DNA from: Gyromitra esculenta
Lineage: Eukaryota; Ascomycota; Pezizomycetes; Pezizales; Discinaceae
NCBI GenBank assembly: GCA_038503075.1
Contig: JBCAML010000002.1
Span: forward strand, 2,790,001-2,854,000
Reading direction: 5' to 3'
Length of the DNA stretch: 64,000 bases
Within the stretch, counting starts at the first letter, position 1; each line of letters starts with the position of its first letter. The notes under the pieces were generated by a model that was given only the letters and a program-made list of their open reading frames with translations, did not search any database and was not told where the DNA came from. Made by a program: the position numbers and the translations under genes. Below are positions 33,655-45,091 of the stretch, one piece after another.

Positions 33655-36334
33655 ATGGACGAAGCCGATATCATCTCAGTCAAGCTCTCAGAGCTGCTGC
33701 GACACCCAGAGGTATCTTTTCCTCTCCCCTCAGATTCACGTGTACGGTCGAGCTGGGACTAATTGCTATGGGCTCGCTTCGTAGGATCTCGAAAAGATAG
33801 CTGCGCTGAAGTCGGAATTCACGCGGAAGAAGACACATGTTGACGCGCAGCTCAAGTCAGGGCTACAGACCCAGGTGGAGGTCACGCAGGTACGGGATGG
33901 GGGGTTTCGGGGGCTTAGGTTGGGGGGAAGATGCTGATGAGTGTAGGCTGGGATGCGGGCGATCAACGATGGGCAGAAGACGCTAAGTACTATCAAGGAG
34001 GAGATGGTTAAAGTGCGTTTTTCTACCCCCGGGGGAGTTCATGGGTTTGCTACGAGAGCTTTGACTGATGTTGGTGCTTGGTAGATAGATAAACTGTGTG
34101 CGGAAGCAGAGAACATGATTCAAGAATTCCCACTCATTAATAAGGTGTGAAAGCTGTCCTCTTATTTCGAGACAATTGGGGGGGCTCTCAACTAACTCTG
34201 GGCAGATATCGAAAATTCATCGGAACTTTGTGGCAGTGGAAGAGATCAAATCGAATCTGCAAGGCCTCGATAGCAGACTGAATGAGGTGCGCCGCATGCT
34301 TGAGGATGATTCTGGCGATTGTACGTGTAATTCCACATGATGAGATGACATATAAGTGACTAACAGTCGCTATCATACAATTATAGCGTTGGTGAACGAA
34401 ATGCCGAATCTATTGCCTGTGCATTTTGCCATTACGCAATTGCAAGACTTCAAGGCAGATGTTATGCATCAGAGTGAGCGCGCGGATAATGATGTGAAGG
34501 CGACACTTGAGAGCTACTTTGCACCCTTAGAGGATACTATCGGTTTATTCGATGAGAGGGTGGGAATTATTGCGATGAGTTTGATAGAGTTGGTCCGCGC
34601 GGGGAACAAGAGCTTGGTGGTGAGGTTGGCCAAGATTGTCGATGCTGAGGAAAGATCAGACGAAAAAGTGCTGGCGCTCCAAGAAGCTCAAACATCGCAT
34701 CAGGAGATCGCATCGAGGTATACTCCATGGTTAATCTCTCATCTTTTCCTAGGAACTAGTCTAAAAACAGTTATTCAACCTCAAGGTTTAAATCAATACA
34801 GAAAGGACCAAAGGTCGCAAGAGGATACAAGGAGAAGTTCCTAGCATGTATCAAAGCATCTGTCCAAGCAAAATTCGACCAAGCAAAGGAAGAATTTGAG
34901 CAAGACTCTGAAGGCCTCGAAGAATCTGTGAATTGGTACTTTGATGACCTTCGCACAGTGAGGAACGAATTCACCAAGCTAGTGCCCCCGCGGTGGAAGA
35001 TTTTTGATACCTATCTCAAGATATATCACGACATGATGCACGATTTCCTGAAAGAGCAGATCGACAAGCCGGAGCTTGACGGGCAGAGTCTTCTCAGCAT
35101 CATCCGCTGGAATGGCGAGTACGGTAAAGGCATGAAGACTCTCGGCGTCAAAATCGTAGACCTGAAGCCGCAAGTAATAGACGGGAGAGAGGGTGATCTC
35201 CTCAAAGAATATTCACAACTCATCATCAAAAAGATGGAGGAGTGGATGGACAACATTATTGCAGACGACACCAAAGACTTCGTTCAACGAACTCACCAAC
35301 CCAACGAGGAAGACGGCAAATGGCACATGCCTAGCGTACCGACAATGTTTACTATGATTAATCAACAACTCAATGTGGCACTTGACAGCAGCAAGGGAAA
35401 CGTCGTCAGCGGTGTCGTAGACGAGTGTGTCCGTCTCCTCAAGAACCGCCAATCAAAGTGGCAGCAGGTTATTTCAGAGGAAATCAGCAAGCATGTCAGC
35501 GCGGTGACCAGAGAAGATCTAGAAGATCTACCCGACGGAATCCTCGAGTACATGATGGCAGTTGCCAACGACCAGATCCGCTGTGCAGCTTATGTACAAG
35601 AAATCTCTGACCGCGTTGCACCACTGCTATCAAAGAAATACGAGGATCTGATCCGAAAATCGCTCGAAGATGCCATGAATGGATTTGTCGACTTGGCAAC
35701 ATACTGCCTGGCACAAATCATCGAGATCATCTTCAACGATTTAAAACCACCTATTAAGAATCTTTTCACTTCGTCGTGGTATAATGGCAACGACATGGAT
35801 ACAGTGGTCACGACCATGCGTAGTTACATTGTCGACCTATACCCTGGTCTTGATGATGATCTCTTCCCAGCATTCATGCACCAGCTCTCAGAAAAGACAT
35901 GCGTTGCATACTTAAGCGCCGTCTACAACAAGGGTACTAAGTTCCGCAGCGCCGATGCTGCGAACCAGATCCGCGCTGATGTAGGTGTTGGTTATGGTTT
36001 CTTAACAGAGTTTGTCGATAGGGGCGAGGTTAAGGGTGTTTGGACGGTGTTGGAGCATTTCCTCGCCCTCATTTGTAGCGATAAGATGACGCTGGGTGAG
36101 AAGTATGATGCGTTTAAAGAAGCATATTGGGATCTGCCATTGTCGTGGGTTGAGGCGGTGTTGAAGAATCGTGAGGACAAAACGAAGGAGTTTATGGAGA
36201 TTGTTAAAGCAAGACAACACTATTCACCAAGGAATGCTGAGCCGACTATCATGTCTAGGTATGTTCTAATCCCTCCCTAATTCGACAACATTGTGATTCT
36301 GTGTTTAACTGATTCATCTTCGCAGACTCCCATA
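33655..36334 (+). CDS. SEC6: Exocyst complex subunit Sec6
   Basis: Subunit of the octameric exocyst, which tethers secretory vesicles to the plasma membrane at growing tips. Eight exons: 33655-33711, 33785-33889, 33947-34012, 34085-34144, 34206-34320, 34387-34717, 34786-36258 and 36325-36334, giving 738 aa, as expected for fungi. The N-terminal coiled coil starts ADIISVKLSELLRHPEDLEK; the middle has NLLPVHFAITQLQDFK, the start of the Sec6 domain; the C-terminal half is all helical with VNWYFDDLRTVRNEF, LKPPIKNLFTSSWYNGN and DMDTVVTTMRSYI. The last exon encodes only the final four residues' end (…RLP-stop). Five introns fall within the first 800 bp, and one 1473-bp exon carries most of the protein. 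Confident identification. Confidence 0.94.
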
Positions 36335-37207
36335 ACCATGTGTTTGAAAGGTGGATGCACGCGGATTGCTATTTTGGTGATTATGGAGGAACCCCTCATA
36401 ATATCATAATTTATTGTTTTACCGGAGTTTGATCTATTCGTTCTGAAAATTACTTGTGTTCCTTTGTAGCCTTTTTTTGGCGTGCCTTTAAGTTTAGAAT
36501 CTTAGCATTTCCTCCAAAAATTTACCCGCTGCAACCTGTCCATGGAATAAAAATTAACTCTTCTATGAGAGCCACGATGCTATGACGCTTCTTCTAAGGT
36601 CGAGGATTGCTTAATTCTTGAAGTAGTAAACTGGTTGATAGCATAATTTTGTAATTTGTGACGTGGGAGAAAGAAGGAAGGGTTGCTGGATGTCTATAAG
36701 CCAAGTTGGGCTATAAATTTTTTTTTAATTTTCGTACAGCTCTGTCGAATAAGGCATCTCGGGTCCGCTACATCGGGTCATGCACCACCGCTCACATTTA
36801 AATACAAGTGAGAATGATAATTGCTGTATTGGACGATGAATCATCACCATGGAATACTACAAGCAAAAGCAAAATAGCGTCATACCATTACATAGCTGAT
36901 ATTGCTAGACCGTGACCATATCGAGGCCATAGTAGGGGCAGTTATATATTACATGCATCTGCTCTGTAAAGTAGAGTATACGTCCAAGTATAGATCACAT
37001 GTAAATTAGGAGCATACGGGACCGCTCCGGCCATTGTACCCCTTACCATGTAGACGATATCTAACATTTGCTCTCATAGTTGTGAATCCGTGACACTTCG
37101 TACCCTGGAAGCTAGTTGATGGGGGAACCAGCAGTAGTCGTTACAGTACAGTTACCTTATAGGGGTAATATCTCAGGTCTTGACAGGGGCTATTTTGTGT
37201 GTGCCAG

Positions 37208-37280
37208 GCCCTTTTTTATAAAGGTTTCTGCTCGTATGGATATAGAATTGCCCTAATTTCATATCCTTATAGAGAGATTT
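37208..37280 (+). repeat. Dispersed repeat, copy 2
   Basis: Second copy of the element at 26369-26442, with the shared 20-bp core at 37255-37274 and similar flanks. Confidence 0.65.
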
Positions 37281-37412
37281 TACTGTGTAAGCTAGCTGCT
37301 TTCTCTCTATTTATGCCACTATTTGCCATTTCGTTCACCCAAAAAGCCAGACATATTTTGCCTCATATAGTTATTGGGGCTACCCTCAACTCACTCAGCT
37401 CTACAGTTCGCG

Positions 37413-38390
37413 TAAAGCATCAGGTTAAAGCATCAGGTTACCTCCAAATATTTGTATGGGAAAAACATCAGTTAAAGCATCAGGTAATGTGTAGTTAGAG
37501 AAAAAGGATGCCTTTTCATTGCACATTAGGTTGATGCCTTTCCCATAAAAAACTCAAGCTAAAACTTAGTTTAAAAACTTCAATAAAAGTAACCCAGTCA
37601 AGAATTGAACCTAATACATGTAGGAACCCCTGACTCTTACACTATCGATTTCTATGAGTTTTTATAAAATGGGTACTTATAACTGATCACTCTGATGGGA
37701 GAGGCATTAGGAAAGGCATTAAGATAATGTGTATTTGGGAAAGGTAGTGTGGTCCACGAGGCGCCTCGAGGCGAGCGGATGGGTATGCTTCGAGGCTGCT
37801 CGTGCATTTAAGGGCCTGCTTCGAGCAGCTCAAGCACATGGGGGGCTGCCTCGAGTCGGCTCGAGGTGGCTCGACGAACTTGAGGTATATACTAAGAAAG
37901 TTTATGCTAAGGAGTGAAGAAAAGAGCCACTAGCTAGGATATTACAAAATCACGCTGTTTCGCTAGAAACATCCCCCAAACTATAGCTATTTTCTTTCCA
38001 CCAATCATGCCTATTAACAGTCCTGGAACATACAGGCTCGTCTAAACAACAATCAACTTATGATTTAGCTTGAATGCTCGAGCGGCTCGAGGCGAGCAAC
38101 CACACATGCCTCGAGGCACCTCGTGCTCGTGAGCTCCCAACCTCGTACTGGCTCGAGTCAAGGCCTCGAGCGGCCATGCCTCGTGGACCACACTGGGGAA
38201 AGGCATTAAGGAAAGGCATCAGGGTAATGTGTATATGGCAAAGTCATCAGGGAAAAGCATCGGGAAAAGCATCAGGTAATGTTATTTCGGGTTTCGCGTG
38301 GCTAATGTGTCTTAGAAAAGCATCATGGAAATGTGTATGTTAGAAAAGCATCAGGTTAAGGTATCAGTAAAAGCATCAATTTGCTTCTTT
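37413..38390. repeat. Degenerate AAAGCATCAGG tandem array, interrupted
   Basis: Many imperfect copies of AAAGCATCAGG or GAAAGGCATTAGG, often followed by TAATGTGTAT, occur at 37413-37485, 37700-37744 and 38196-38390. A few copies near 37508-37550 are inverted (GATGCCTTTCCC). The array is split by the MITE at 37745-38195. Confidence 0.8.
37745..38195. mobile_element. hAT-like MITE, 451 bp, with 8-bp target duplication
   Basis: The left end begins TAGTGTGGTCCACGAGGC and the right end is the reverse complement of CAGTGTGGTCCACGAGGC: 17 of 18 terminal bases match. The element is flanked on both sides by GGGAAAGG (37737-37744 and 38196-38203), an 8-bp target duplication. TAGTG/CAGTG ends and 8-bp duplications are hallmarks of the hAT superfamily. 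Both subterminal regions (about 37745-37885 and 38070-38195) are full of GGCTCGAG/CTCGAGGC motifs, which resemble subterminal transposase-binding repeats. No transposase frame, so it is non-autonomous. Its insertion into the GCATCAGG array is clean, so it arrived after the array. Confidence 0.88.
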
Positions 38391-39665
38391 ACCATCTATT
38401 TTTATGTGGGTAATGTGTTGATTGATGCATTACCACGCTCTAGATCTGTAGAGCAGAGAGAGAAGCGATGCCTATATTCGGTATACCTATTCTTAATATA
38501 CGCACCGCCCTAGCCCCGGGATTATTATCCCTTACTATGTCCCGCGAAACTACTTGAGGGAGGGTGTCGGATTTGGAGGTAGCTAGTCCATAAAAGGTAG
38601 TGTAGAGCCTTTTTGTGGTGACTTCACTACTGTCATGGTGTGATACCAACTGTTTGCCACCCTTTCGGGTATCCCTTATTCTGTTGCGAAATTCCACTGG
38701 TTTTTAAAACAGAGACGGTGTGGTGATCAGCGTGTGCTAGACAGAGTGGGCACACCACCCAAGTATATGAGGCATCGTCCAGGCCACAGAGCCGTCCATC
38801 AGCACCCCAGATTCATTAATACTGCCAGTGGCTTCTAATGTGGGTTGGTCGTCATCAATTGGTGTTGCCCCAGTTCCTTTTCTCGTTAAGCCCTGGATTT
38901 TGGCGCACACCTGAAATCAGACGATGGGATAGATGACGTGCCTGAAAACGAACGAGGGGATACCCTCTGTCTCACAATCCCTTCCACTGCTCTAAGGGAT
39001 ACAGTACGCTTGCCCTATGTGGGTTCAGGTAATAAAATTACGTGTCTGTTAGTCTTAGCGGGGTTTATTTTGCTTGGATTGGGCTTAGTTTGGTATAAAT
39101 ATTGGTTGTATGTACTGTAATGATTCGGTTGACGAGATGAAAACACGCTCCCCTTACCATATGCATCCAAAGCTCATGGGCAAATAGTTAACCGGGGGTT
39201 TATTATGCTTGCAGCTTAACAAACTAACTGAAGAGATTTTCTTGGTAGACTTTCTCATAACCAGTTCTTTAGGCCGTAATAACGGATAGACTTCATTCTC
39301 TCGCAGTTTTAAAAACAGGGAGGATAAAAAAGAGTGTTATTCCATACGAGGAAGCAGGGGGGTTTAAGGCTACTTAATGACTAACTAATCCCTCACCCTC
39401 CCATTAATATATCGTAGGCTTTTTTTTGTTTCTATACTTAGTGTCGACGGCTACAATAAAATAATAATCGATAGAATAGTTTTTCTTCAAACAGTAATGA
39501 AAGTCCTTCTCTAGCAGTAGCTTCAGTTCGCCAATGTATCATCGCCCCGATATGCCGAAAGCATTCAATTGATCATCGCAAATCACAGTATTCGATATTC
39601 ACCATACGGTGCGGCGATCTTACCTCCGAGAGGTGGTGTCAGTTTCATATGGGTAAATTGGTATT

Positions 39666-40367
39666 TCAACATTTCAACTCACCTCTTGCAGGAACTGGAT
39701 GGGGCGATGGCCGTTTCCAGCCATCTTGGGCATTAATATCTGCCTTATATTCCAACAACAAACGAACGGCCACCACATGTCCACTTGACGCAGCCACATG
39801 CAGAGGGGTCTTTCCGCCGTAATCCTTAGAATCGACATGAGCACCTTTACTCAACAGCAGGTCGACCACAGATCCGTCGGCGAGCGACGAGGCCAGGTGC
39901 AGTGCACTCGCACCTTCAGAGTCCTGGAAATTGATACTAGCACCCTCGTTGAGCAGCACCTTGACTAGAGCTGTGCGTCCCTTTTTAGCTGCCCAGTGCA
40001 GCGCTACATTCCTGTCCTTCAGCACAAGGCCTGTCTTCTGCTCGAGGACAAACCGCATTACTTCGTCACTAACCTGCCCCGGTGAGGTGTGAATGAGGCT
40101 AGCTTGGGGTGTTGAGTCCTCCAGCACAGAGATATCGTCGCCTTTCTCTAGTAGCAATCTAATCAACTCCTTATCGGTGTTAATCGCCGTAGCGCTGTAG
40201 AGCGCCGCAGTCGCATTGTCACCCTCGAGAGCCAGCCTGCGGAAGTAAGGAGTCAAGAGAAAGGCAAGGCGCCGATTCGCTTGGAGGAGGAAGTTTAGAT
40301 CCCGTAATTCGAGGTTATCGGCGATGAGATATAGAATTTCGGTAGCAATGCTGAGAATAGACATCAC
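39666..40367 (-). CDS. F-box/ankyrin-repeat protein, possibly 3'-truncated
   Basis: ATG at 40367 (or the next codon) opens 233 aa. Residues 1-45 form an F-box-like segment (TEILYLIADNLELRDLNFLLQ, then RRLAFLLTPYFRRLAL), followed by ankyrin repeats: LIRLLLEKGDDIS, ALHWAAKKGRTALVKVLLNEG, ALHLASSLADGSVVDLLLSKG and TPLHVAASSGHVVAVRLLLEYKADINAQDG. The frame then leaves the ankyrin pattern (WKRPSPHPVPAR) and stops. An AGAG|GTGAGT donor sits there, but no convincing downstream exon is found in the next 400 bp. It may be a broken or lineage-specific short member of this large fungal family. F-box/ankyrin proteins are usually thought to be substrate adaptors of SCF ligases; that role is not shown here. 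Confidence 0.75.
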   Translation of the reverse strand: MMSILSIATEILYLIADNLELRDLNFLLQANRRLAFLLTPYFRRLALEGDNATAALYSATAINTDKELIRLLLEKGDDISVLEDSTPQASLIHTSPGQVSDEVMRFVLEQKTGLVLKDRNVALHWAAKKGRTALVKVLLNEGASINFQDSEGASALHLASSLADGSVVDLLLSKGAHVDSKDYGGKTPLHVAASSGHVVAVRLLLEYKADINAQDGWKRPSPHPVPARGELKC

Positions 40368-41247
40368 GATAGCTATTTTGGTGGTGGGGTGTTTGAGTTA
40401 ATGGTTGGTGGTTGGAGACGGTGGTTGGATGAATGTATGAAGGAAAGGTGTTATGACATGGACTGGGGAAGAAATATACCTAATAACCGTTCCAGGAAGT
40501 ACAGTGCCAAGGATTGATTAATTATTTTGTCATTAGATATCACTCGAATGCGTACGCGTGCCTTGCAAACAGCCTTGGTAGGCGGTGCTCGGCCACGTAT
40601 ATATGCACTCCTTCCCGACAATCCCTTCAGCGAGCCATTGAGGGGCAAACATGTATCGCGACGTGCGATTGCAAAAACTGACGTAACTCATATCATATTC
40701 GGTTTACACTCGCATTGCCAATTTGAAGGTTGTGAATAGTTCACCAGATCGGTGAGGGCTTGGACGTGCAACAAGGCATGGAACGTATTCTAGGCTACCT
40801 CACACAGTGATAATCGTAAGACATTTCCTATCCTAGGACTGGTTTGGCGGACTTAATCCTGTTATTTCCCGCGATATACATTCGGATTATAGAGAGGTTT
40901 GTGCTTCGGTTTCTGTTGAGGTTATTCTAGACATTCTGAACTAGCCTGGCGTTTGGTTGACTGAAAAGGTTTAACGCTATCTATTGGACTTAGATGAATT
41001 GGATATTGCTTGGAGTTGACTAACTGGTGCTAATATTTGAACTGAAACCAAGTTGAGGCTAGAGTATCAACTTCCTTTGCGGGAATGACATGCATAGTGC
41101 TCCTCCGCATAGGAATGCCTGTAGATCTAGTAACCCCTGAGGATCAAGGATCTGGCACTCAATTCTTTGATAAATACACACTACCGATAGGTGGAACTAC
41201 TGGTAGAGCTCAGATATTAAGAAACAAAAGAAAGGCAAGGGGCATTT

Positions 41248-41349
41248 GTCCTGAGTGAGAGTCGAACTCGCGACCTTCAGGTATCCAACTCTAATGAACT
41301 GGTCATATTACCTACGAGGCCGACGCTAAGCCACCAAGACATTGAGGAC
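41248..41349 (-). pseudogene. tRNA-like relic (Met-like)
   Basis: On the minus strand, a T-arm-like segment (GCGAG, loop TTCGACT, CTCAC, with one mispair) is followed by TCAGGAC, which pairs 6 of 7 with GTCCTCA at the 5' end. A loop TTCATTA could present a CAT anticodon. The D-arm spacing is wrong and the anticodon stem is poor, so I read it as a degenerate copy or SINE-like head rather than a working tRNA. Confidence 0.25.
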
Positions 41350-41470
41350 AGGTGTACAGGGGTTCCAATGAATTCCGCTGAGTGTATCTCGGTTTCGGGA
41401 GAAAAGTTTGCAATTTTTGTTCGACGCTGATGTTCGCTTGGATATAGTTATCAGGTTGGTATACCGTACC

Positions 41471-41829
41471 CATGTCGCCGAGTTGCTATTGCTTTCCCCT
41501 TTATAGAAGTAGATCCTCTTGGAAAGAGTGGCCAAGAAGTTTGTTGCCACGCTGGAAAGTTTCCTACTTGCGTAAGAATCCACATCTATTTCCTAGATCG
41601 GGAAAGCAATAGCAACTCGGCGACATGAGTAGTATCTCAGCAGTACCAAACGGGGCTGGGTGTCAGGAACTAATTCTGGATTGGTCAAAGACAAATCAAG
41701 GCTCAATTACGACCAGTAAATAGATGCCAAGATCAACCTGAAAGGTAAATTTACTGGTCGTAATTGAACCCCTACGTTTCTGCGACCAATCCAGAATTAA
41801 TTCCTGTCACCCAGCCCCGTTCGGTGCTG
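41471..41829. repeat. Foldback structure: two sets of inverted repeats
   Basis: 41471-41498 and 41600-41627 are exact 28-bp reverse complements. Immediately after, 41641-41686 and 41784-41829 form a second pair (42 of 46 match), with a further perfect 18-bp pair inside it (41704-41721 and 41749-41766). The 41641-41829 part is a near-complete hairpin with a 27-nt loop. Most arm mismatches are C/T or G/A differences. Confidence 0.85.
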
Positions 41830-42453
41830 CTTACATATTACGGTATTCATGGATAAGGCTCCCGAGTCATAGAGGGATATTCGAATAAGATTCGTATGAA
41901 ATGACTCGGATGATCTAGAAATGTCTCTGCGGCTCGCCGTTTAATTCGGAACGTTTATAGATTGCCATGTTTGGAAGACACTCTCTTATTGTCAAGTTGG
42001 CAGCCCCAAAATATTCTTGAAGGGGCGGTATTGCGTCTCCTCAAGGGAATTGATACGATAGAGTTGTTCCGAGTTGGACCCTGCTCCCTCAATAGGTCGC
42101 AGCAGCCACTAGAATCGAGATATAAGAAGCCAGCAAAAAACATCAACATGGATGAAAAGATAAAACAATAGAGTAGACGAGCTTCTAACAAGCCTTAATT
42201 TGGCTACAAGCATGTAATATCCACAACCGTGATAATCCCGATTTTCAAACCAGCCGCGAGTGATCGCCAGTGATGATACAATAATGAGGCTCTTTTGAGG
42301 CGTTCGTGTTAGATCCTTGGCTAGCGAGCTTAGCCCTAAACCACGTTTCCCCCATCTTAACACCATCCCTTTCCTTCACTGCTTCCACTTCCAGTCAAAA
42401 CAAACAAATCTATATACACATACACAAAGCATCCACTATTCCACCCTGCGACA

Positions 42454-44083
42454 ATGTCTACCAAAGAAACCCAGCTTGCCCAAATTAAGGCCAGAGCCCT
42501 GAAAGCCTACTCCCAAAAAGACTACGCGACCTCTACCGAACTTTACGCTGAGGCCTGCGAGCTCCAATCCGCAATACAGGGTGAAAACAACCCCCAAAAC
42601 GCGCATCTTCTCTACCTCTACGGCCGCTCCCTCTTCGAGGTTGCTCTGAAGAAGAGTGATGTTCTCGGCGGCGTTGCCCAGGAGGAGACGAAACCTAAGG
42701 AAGAAAAGAAGAGGAAGAACAAAGATAAACTTGAAGCTCCTACGAGTGGTGCCGAGGCAGTGATTGGCGAGAAAGCACTGGAGAAGGGTGCCCCGGTGGC
42801 GAAGCCAGGCTTGTTCTCGTTTACTGGTGATGAGAATTGGGATGATTCAGACGAGGAGTTTGAGGATGAGGAAGAGGGCGAAGGAGAAGGAGAGGCGAAA
42901 GAAGAGGAGGAGGACGATTTTACTCTAGCTTGGGAAATTCTGGATTATGCTCGTGTACTGTTTTTGAAGCAGCTTTCGCCTGATACCATCGATGTTGATG
43001 CTAGTGTTAAAAGCGACATCCTACCCGTCGAGTCTACAACCACCGATACCTCTATTGAGCCTATTACTTCTATTCCTAGCGAAGAAAAGGTAGAGGAGAA
43101 GACGGAAGAGAAGATTGAAACAAAGGAAGAGGCGAAGGAAGAGGCGAAGGAAGAGGCGAAGGAAGAGGTGAAAGAAGAGGCGGAAGAGGAGGCGAAGGAG
43201 GAGGCGAAGGAAGAGGTAAAAGCCGAAGAAAAAGAAGAAAAAGAAGCCTCCGAGCCAGCCGAGCCAGTCACGCACCCCGAAGATGAAACCAAAGCTCTCC
43301 TTATCGCCCTTGCCGACACCTATGATCTTCTCGGTGAAGTCTCACTCGAATCCGAGTCCTTTGAACAGGCTGCCAAAGACCTGCGCTCATCCCTAGATCT
43401 GAAACTCCAGCTCTACCCCCTCGATTCCACCCTCATATCCGAAGGCCACTACAAACTCTCTCTTGCGCTCGAGTTCGCCGCTGCTGGAGAAGAATTATCT
43501 GAGAGCACCAGATTAAAAGGACGCGAGGAAGCCGCTATTGAAATGGAGAAAGCAATCACATCCTGCAAAGCCCGGATCGAGAAGGAAGAGAAGCAAATAA
43601 CGATCTCCAGCGGAGATGATAAAGGTAAAGGAAAAGAGCAAGTCACCAAGAGTCTTGCGGACGCAAAGGAGATGGTTGAAGAGCTAGAAACTAGAGTAAG
43701 TACCATCGTCTTTCCAAGCCTCCCCTTATATCGGTATTCTAACACCCACCCAGCTTGCCGACCTCCGCACCACTTCCCCGTCGCCGGCTGAAGCCGCGAT
43801 GGATCCGCTGCGAGGTATCCTTGGACAAGTTCTGGGCGAGGACCAGGCTACAGCTAAGAAGAGGATCGAGGAAGCTATTAGTGGTGCCAGAGACCTCACT
43901 GGATTAGTCAGAAAGAAGCAACCTGCTTCTACCCTGGTCAATACCACCCCTGTAGCTGTAGGCACTGCGAAACCGACCGAGAATGGAAACGCGAAGAGAA
44001 AACTAGATGATCTACAAGAAGAGGAGGAACCAGTCGTAGAAGACACCAAAAAGGCGAGAGTCTCTGATAGCGAGGGGGCTTAG
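42454..44083 (+). CDS. NASP/Sim3-type histone chaperone (SHNi-TPR)
   Basis: Histone H3 chaperone of the NASP/Sim3/Hif1 family, nuclear, handing H3 or CENP-A to assembly factors. Exons 42454-43695 and 43754-44083 give 523 aa. TPR1 (residues ~10-40: ARALKAYSQKDYATSTELYAEA), then LYGRSLFEVALKKSDVLGG, is separated from TPR2 (FTLAWEILDYARVLF) by a long acidic insert (DDSDEEFEDEEEGEG), as in the family. A KEEA repeat lies at about 43120-43230, followed by the SHNi-TPR block LADTYDLLGEVSLESESFEQA and DLKLQLYPLDSTLISEGHYKLSLALEF. A Lys/Arg-rich nuclear signal (AKRKLDD) lies near the C-terminus. All expected parts are present. Confidence 0.92.
43120..43224 (+). repeat. 12-bp coding repeat (KEEA)
   Basis: Successive GAGGCGAAGGAA units within the NASP-like gene encode KEEA tetrapeptides, some as KEEV or EEEA. 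Such acidic-basic tracts are often length-variable. Confidence 0.85.
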
Positions 44084-45091
44084 GTACTTCTTTATTTTTA
44101 TTTTGCGAGGGTACGACACGAGAGTACGGATGGAATAATTCTTAATGCCAGGTTAAATCATAGGCTACCAGGCTCTTTCTCTCTTTCCCTTTTTCCTTGG
44201 GGAGGGGGGGCGTGTGTGGCTGGATTACAATACCTTAGTTTCTTATATACGCTGCTTTGTACTTCTCCGCCGCTTTCTTCTTTTTCATGAGAGCTAGGGT
44301 TGCCTGGGAGCTGACTTTTTTTCTCGGTCTCAATGTTTGTTTTACTAGGGATAAGGGAGGGGATTATGTACTGTATCGAAGATGAGAATAAAAATGAGAA
44401 TATGGTTGTAAAATATTGGGTTTTGGGCTGGCGCTGGGAATTTTACGCTGTGTAGAGTTCGTAGTCTCTCGTCTAGCCTGCGGTTGGGTTTTCGGCTTTG
44501 CTGACTTGAGAATGGGAGTGCTTTTGGAGCTAATAAGTGCACAGAGTGAGAATTGGTGATGAAGGTACTTGTTGTTTATTCATTAGGTACATTCAACCCA
44601 AAGGTTATGGTACTCAGCGATGCAGGTACTATTTACTTCTAGAAAGGGGATATTTAGTCTTTTTCTGGGTAGATGTCTGTGGATTTTTCTTCTACCGACT
44701 TGGATGTTGTAGATATTACTATTATGATATATAAAAGTCCTGAGCTACTATTGTTGAGAGATTTCTCTATCAGTTTTCTGTGAAGTGGTCAGCTCTCACG
44801 AAAATCCGCCCAACTGGGTTTATGCAAATCAATCGAGGTTAGCGACTTTTGTGACCAAGTAGCCTTCTTGAAGCCCTCTAGACTGAGGGTTGTACGCTGT
44901 AAAACGACATCTCGGTATAAAGCTGAGGTAACTCTCCCTCGATACCTTCCTCACTATTTAATTACGACATAGCATTGATTTAAGCCTCTTCTTGTAGAGC
45001 CTCCCACCCTACTACTTCCTACAAGGTATCAAATATACTAAAGGAAAATAAGCACAATAAACTGTCGGAGAGGAGAAGTTTGACTTCTCGC
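44084..45091. other. Intergenic region
   Basis: About 1 kb, T-rich at the start (3' UTR of the chaperone gene). No gene seen; the last ~200 bp are the presumptive promoter of paralogue 1. Confidence 0.5.

Larger units (their letters stand above)
36335..39665. other. Gene-poor, repeat-rich region
   Basis: About 3.3 kb, AT-rich, with no protein gene. It contains a dispersed repeat copy (37208-37280), a degenerate tandem array (37413-38390), a hAT-like MITE inside that array (37745-38195) and, at about 37590-37640 on the minus strand, a weak tRNA-like sequence (AGGTTCAATTCTT). The last ~500 bp are 3' flank of the ankyrin gene. Confidence 0.55.
40368..42453. other. Intergenic region with foldback element and tRNA-like relic
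   Basis: About 2.1 kb. No protein gene is supported. It contains a tRNA-like relic (41248-41349) and nested inverted repeats (41471-41829). The last ~150 bp are the promoter and leader of the NASP-like gene. Confidence 0.55.

Noticed and set aside
37413..38390. CRISPR-like repeat array
   Set aside because: Units are imperfect, spacers vary and are short, and this is a eukaryotic genome; it is a degenerate tandem repeat.
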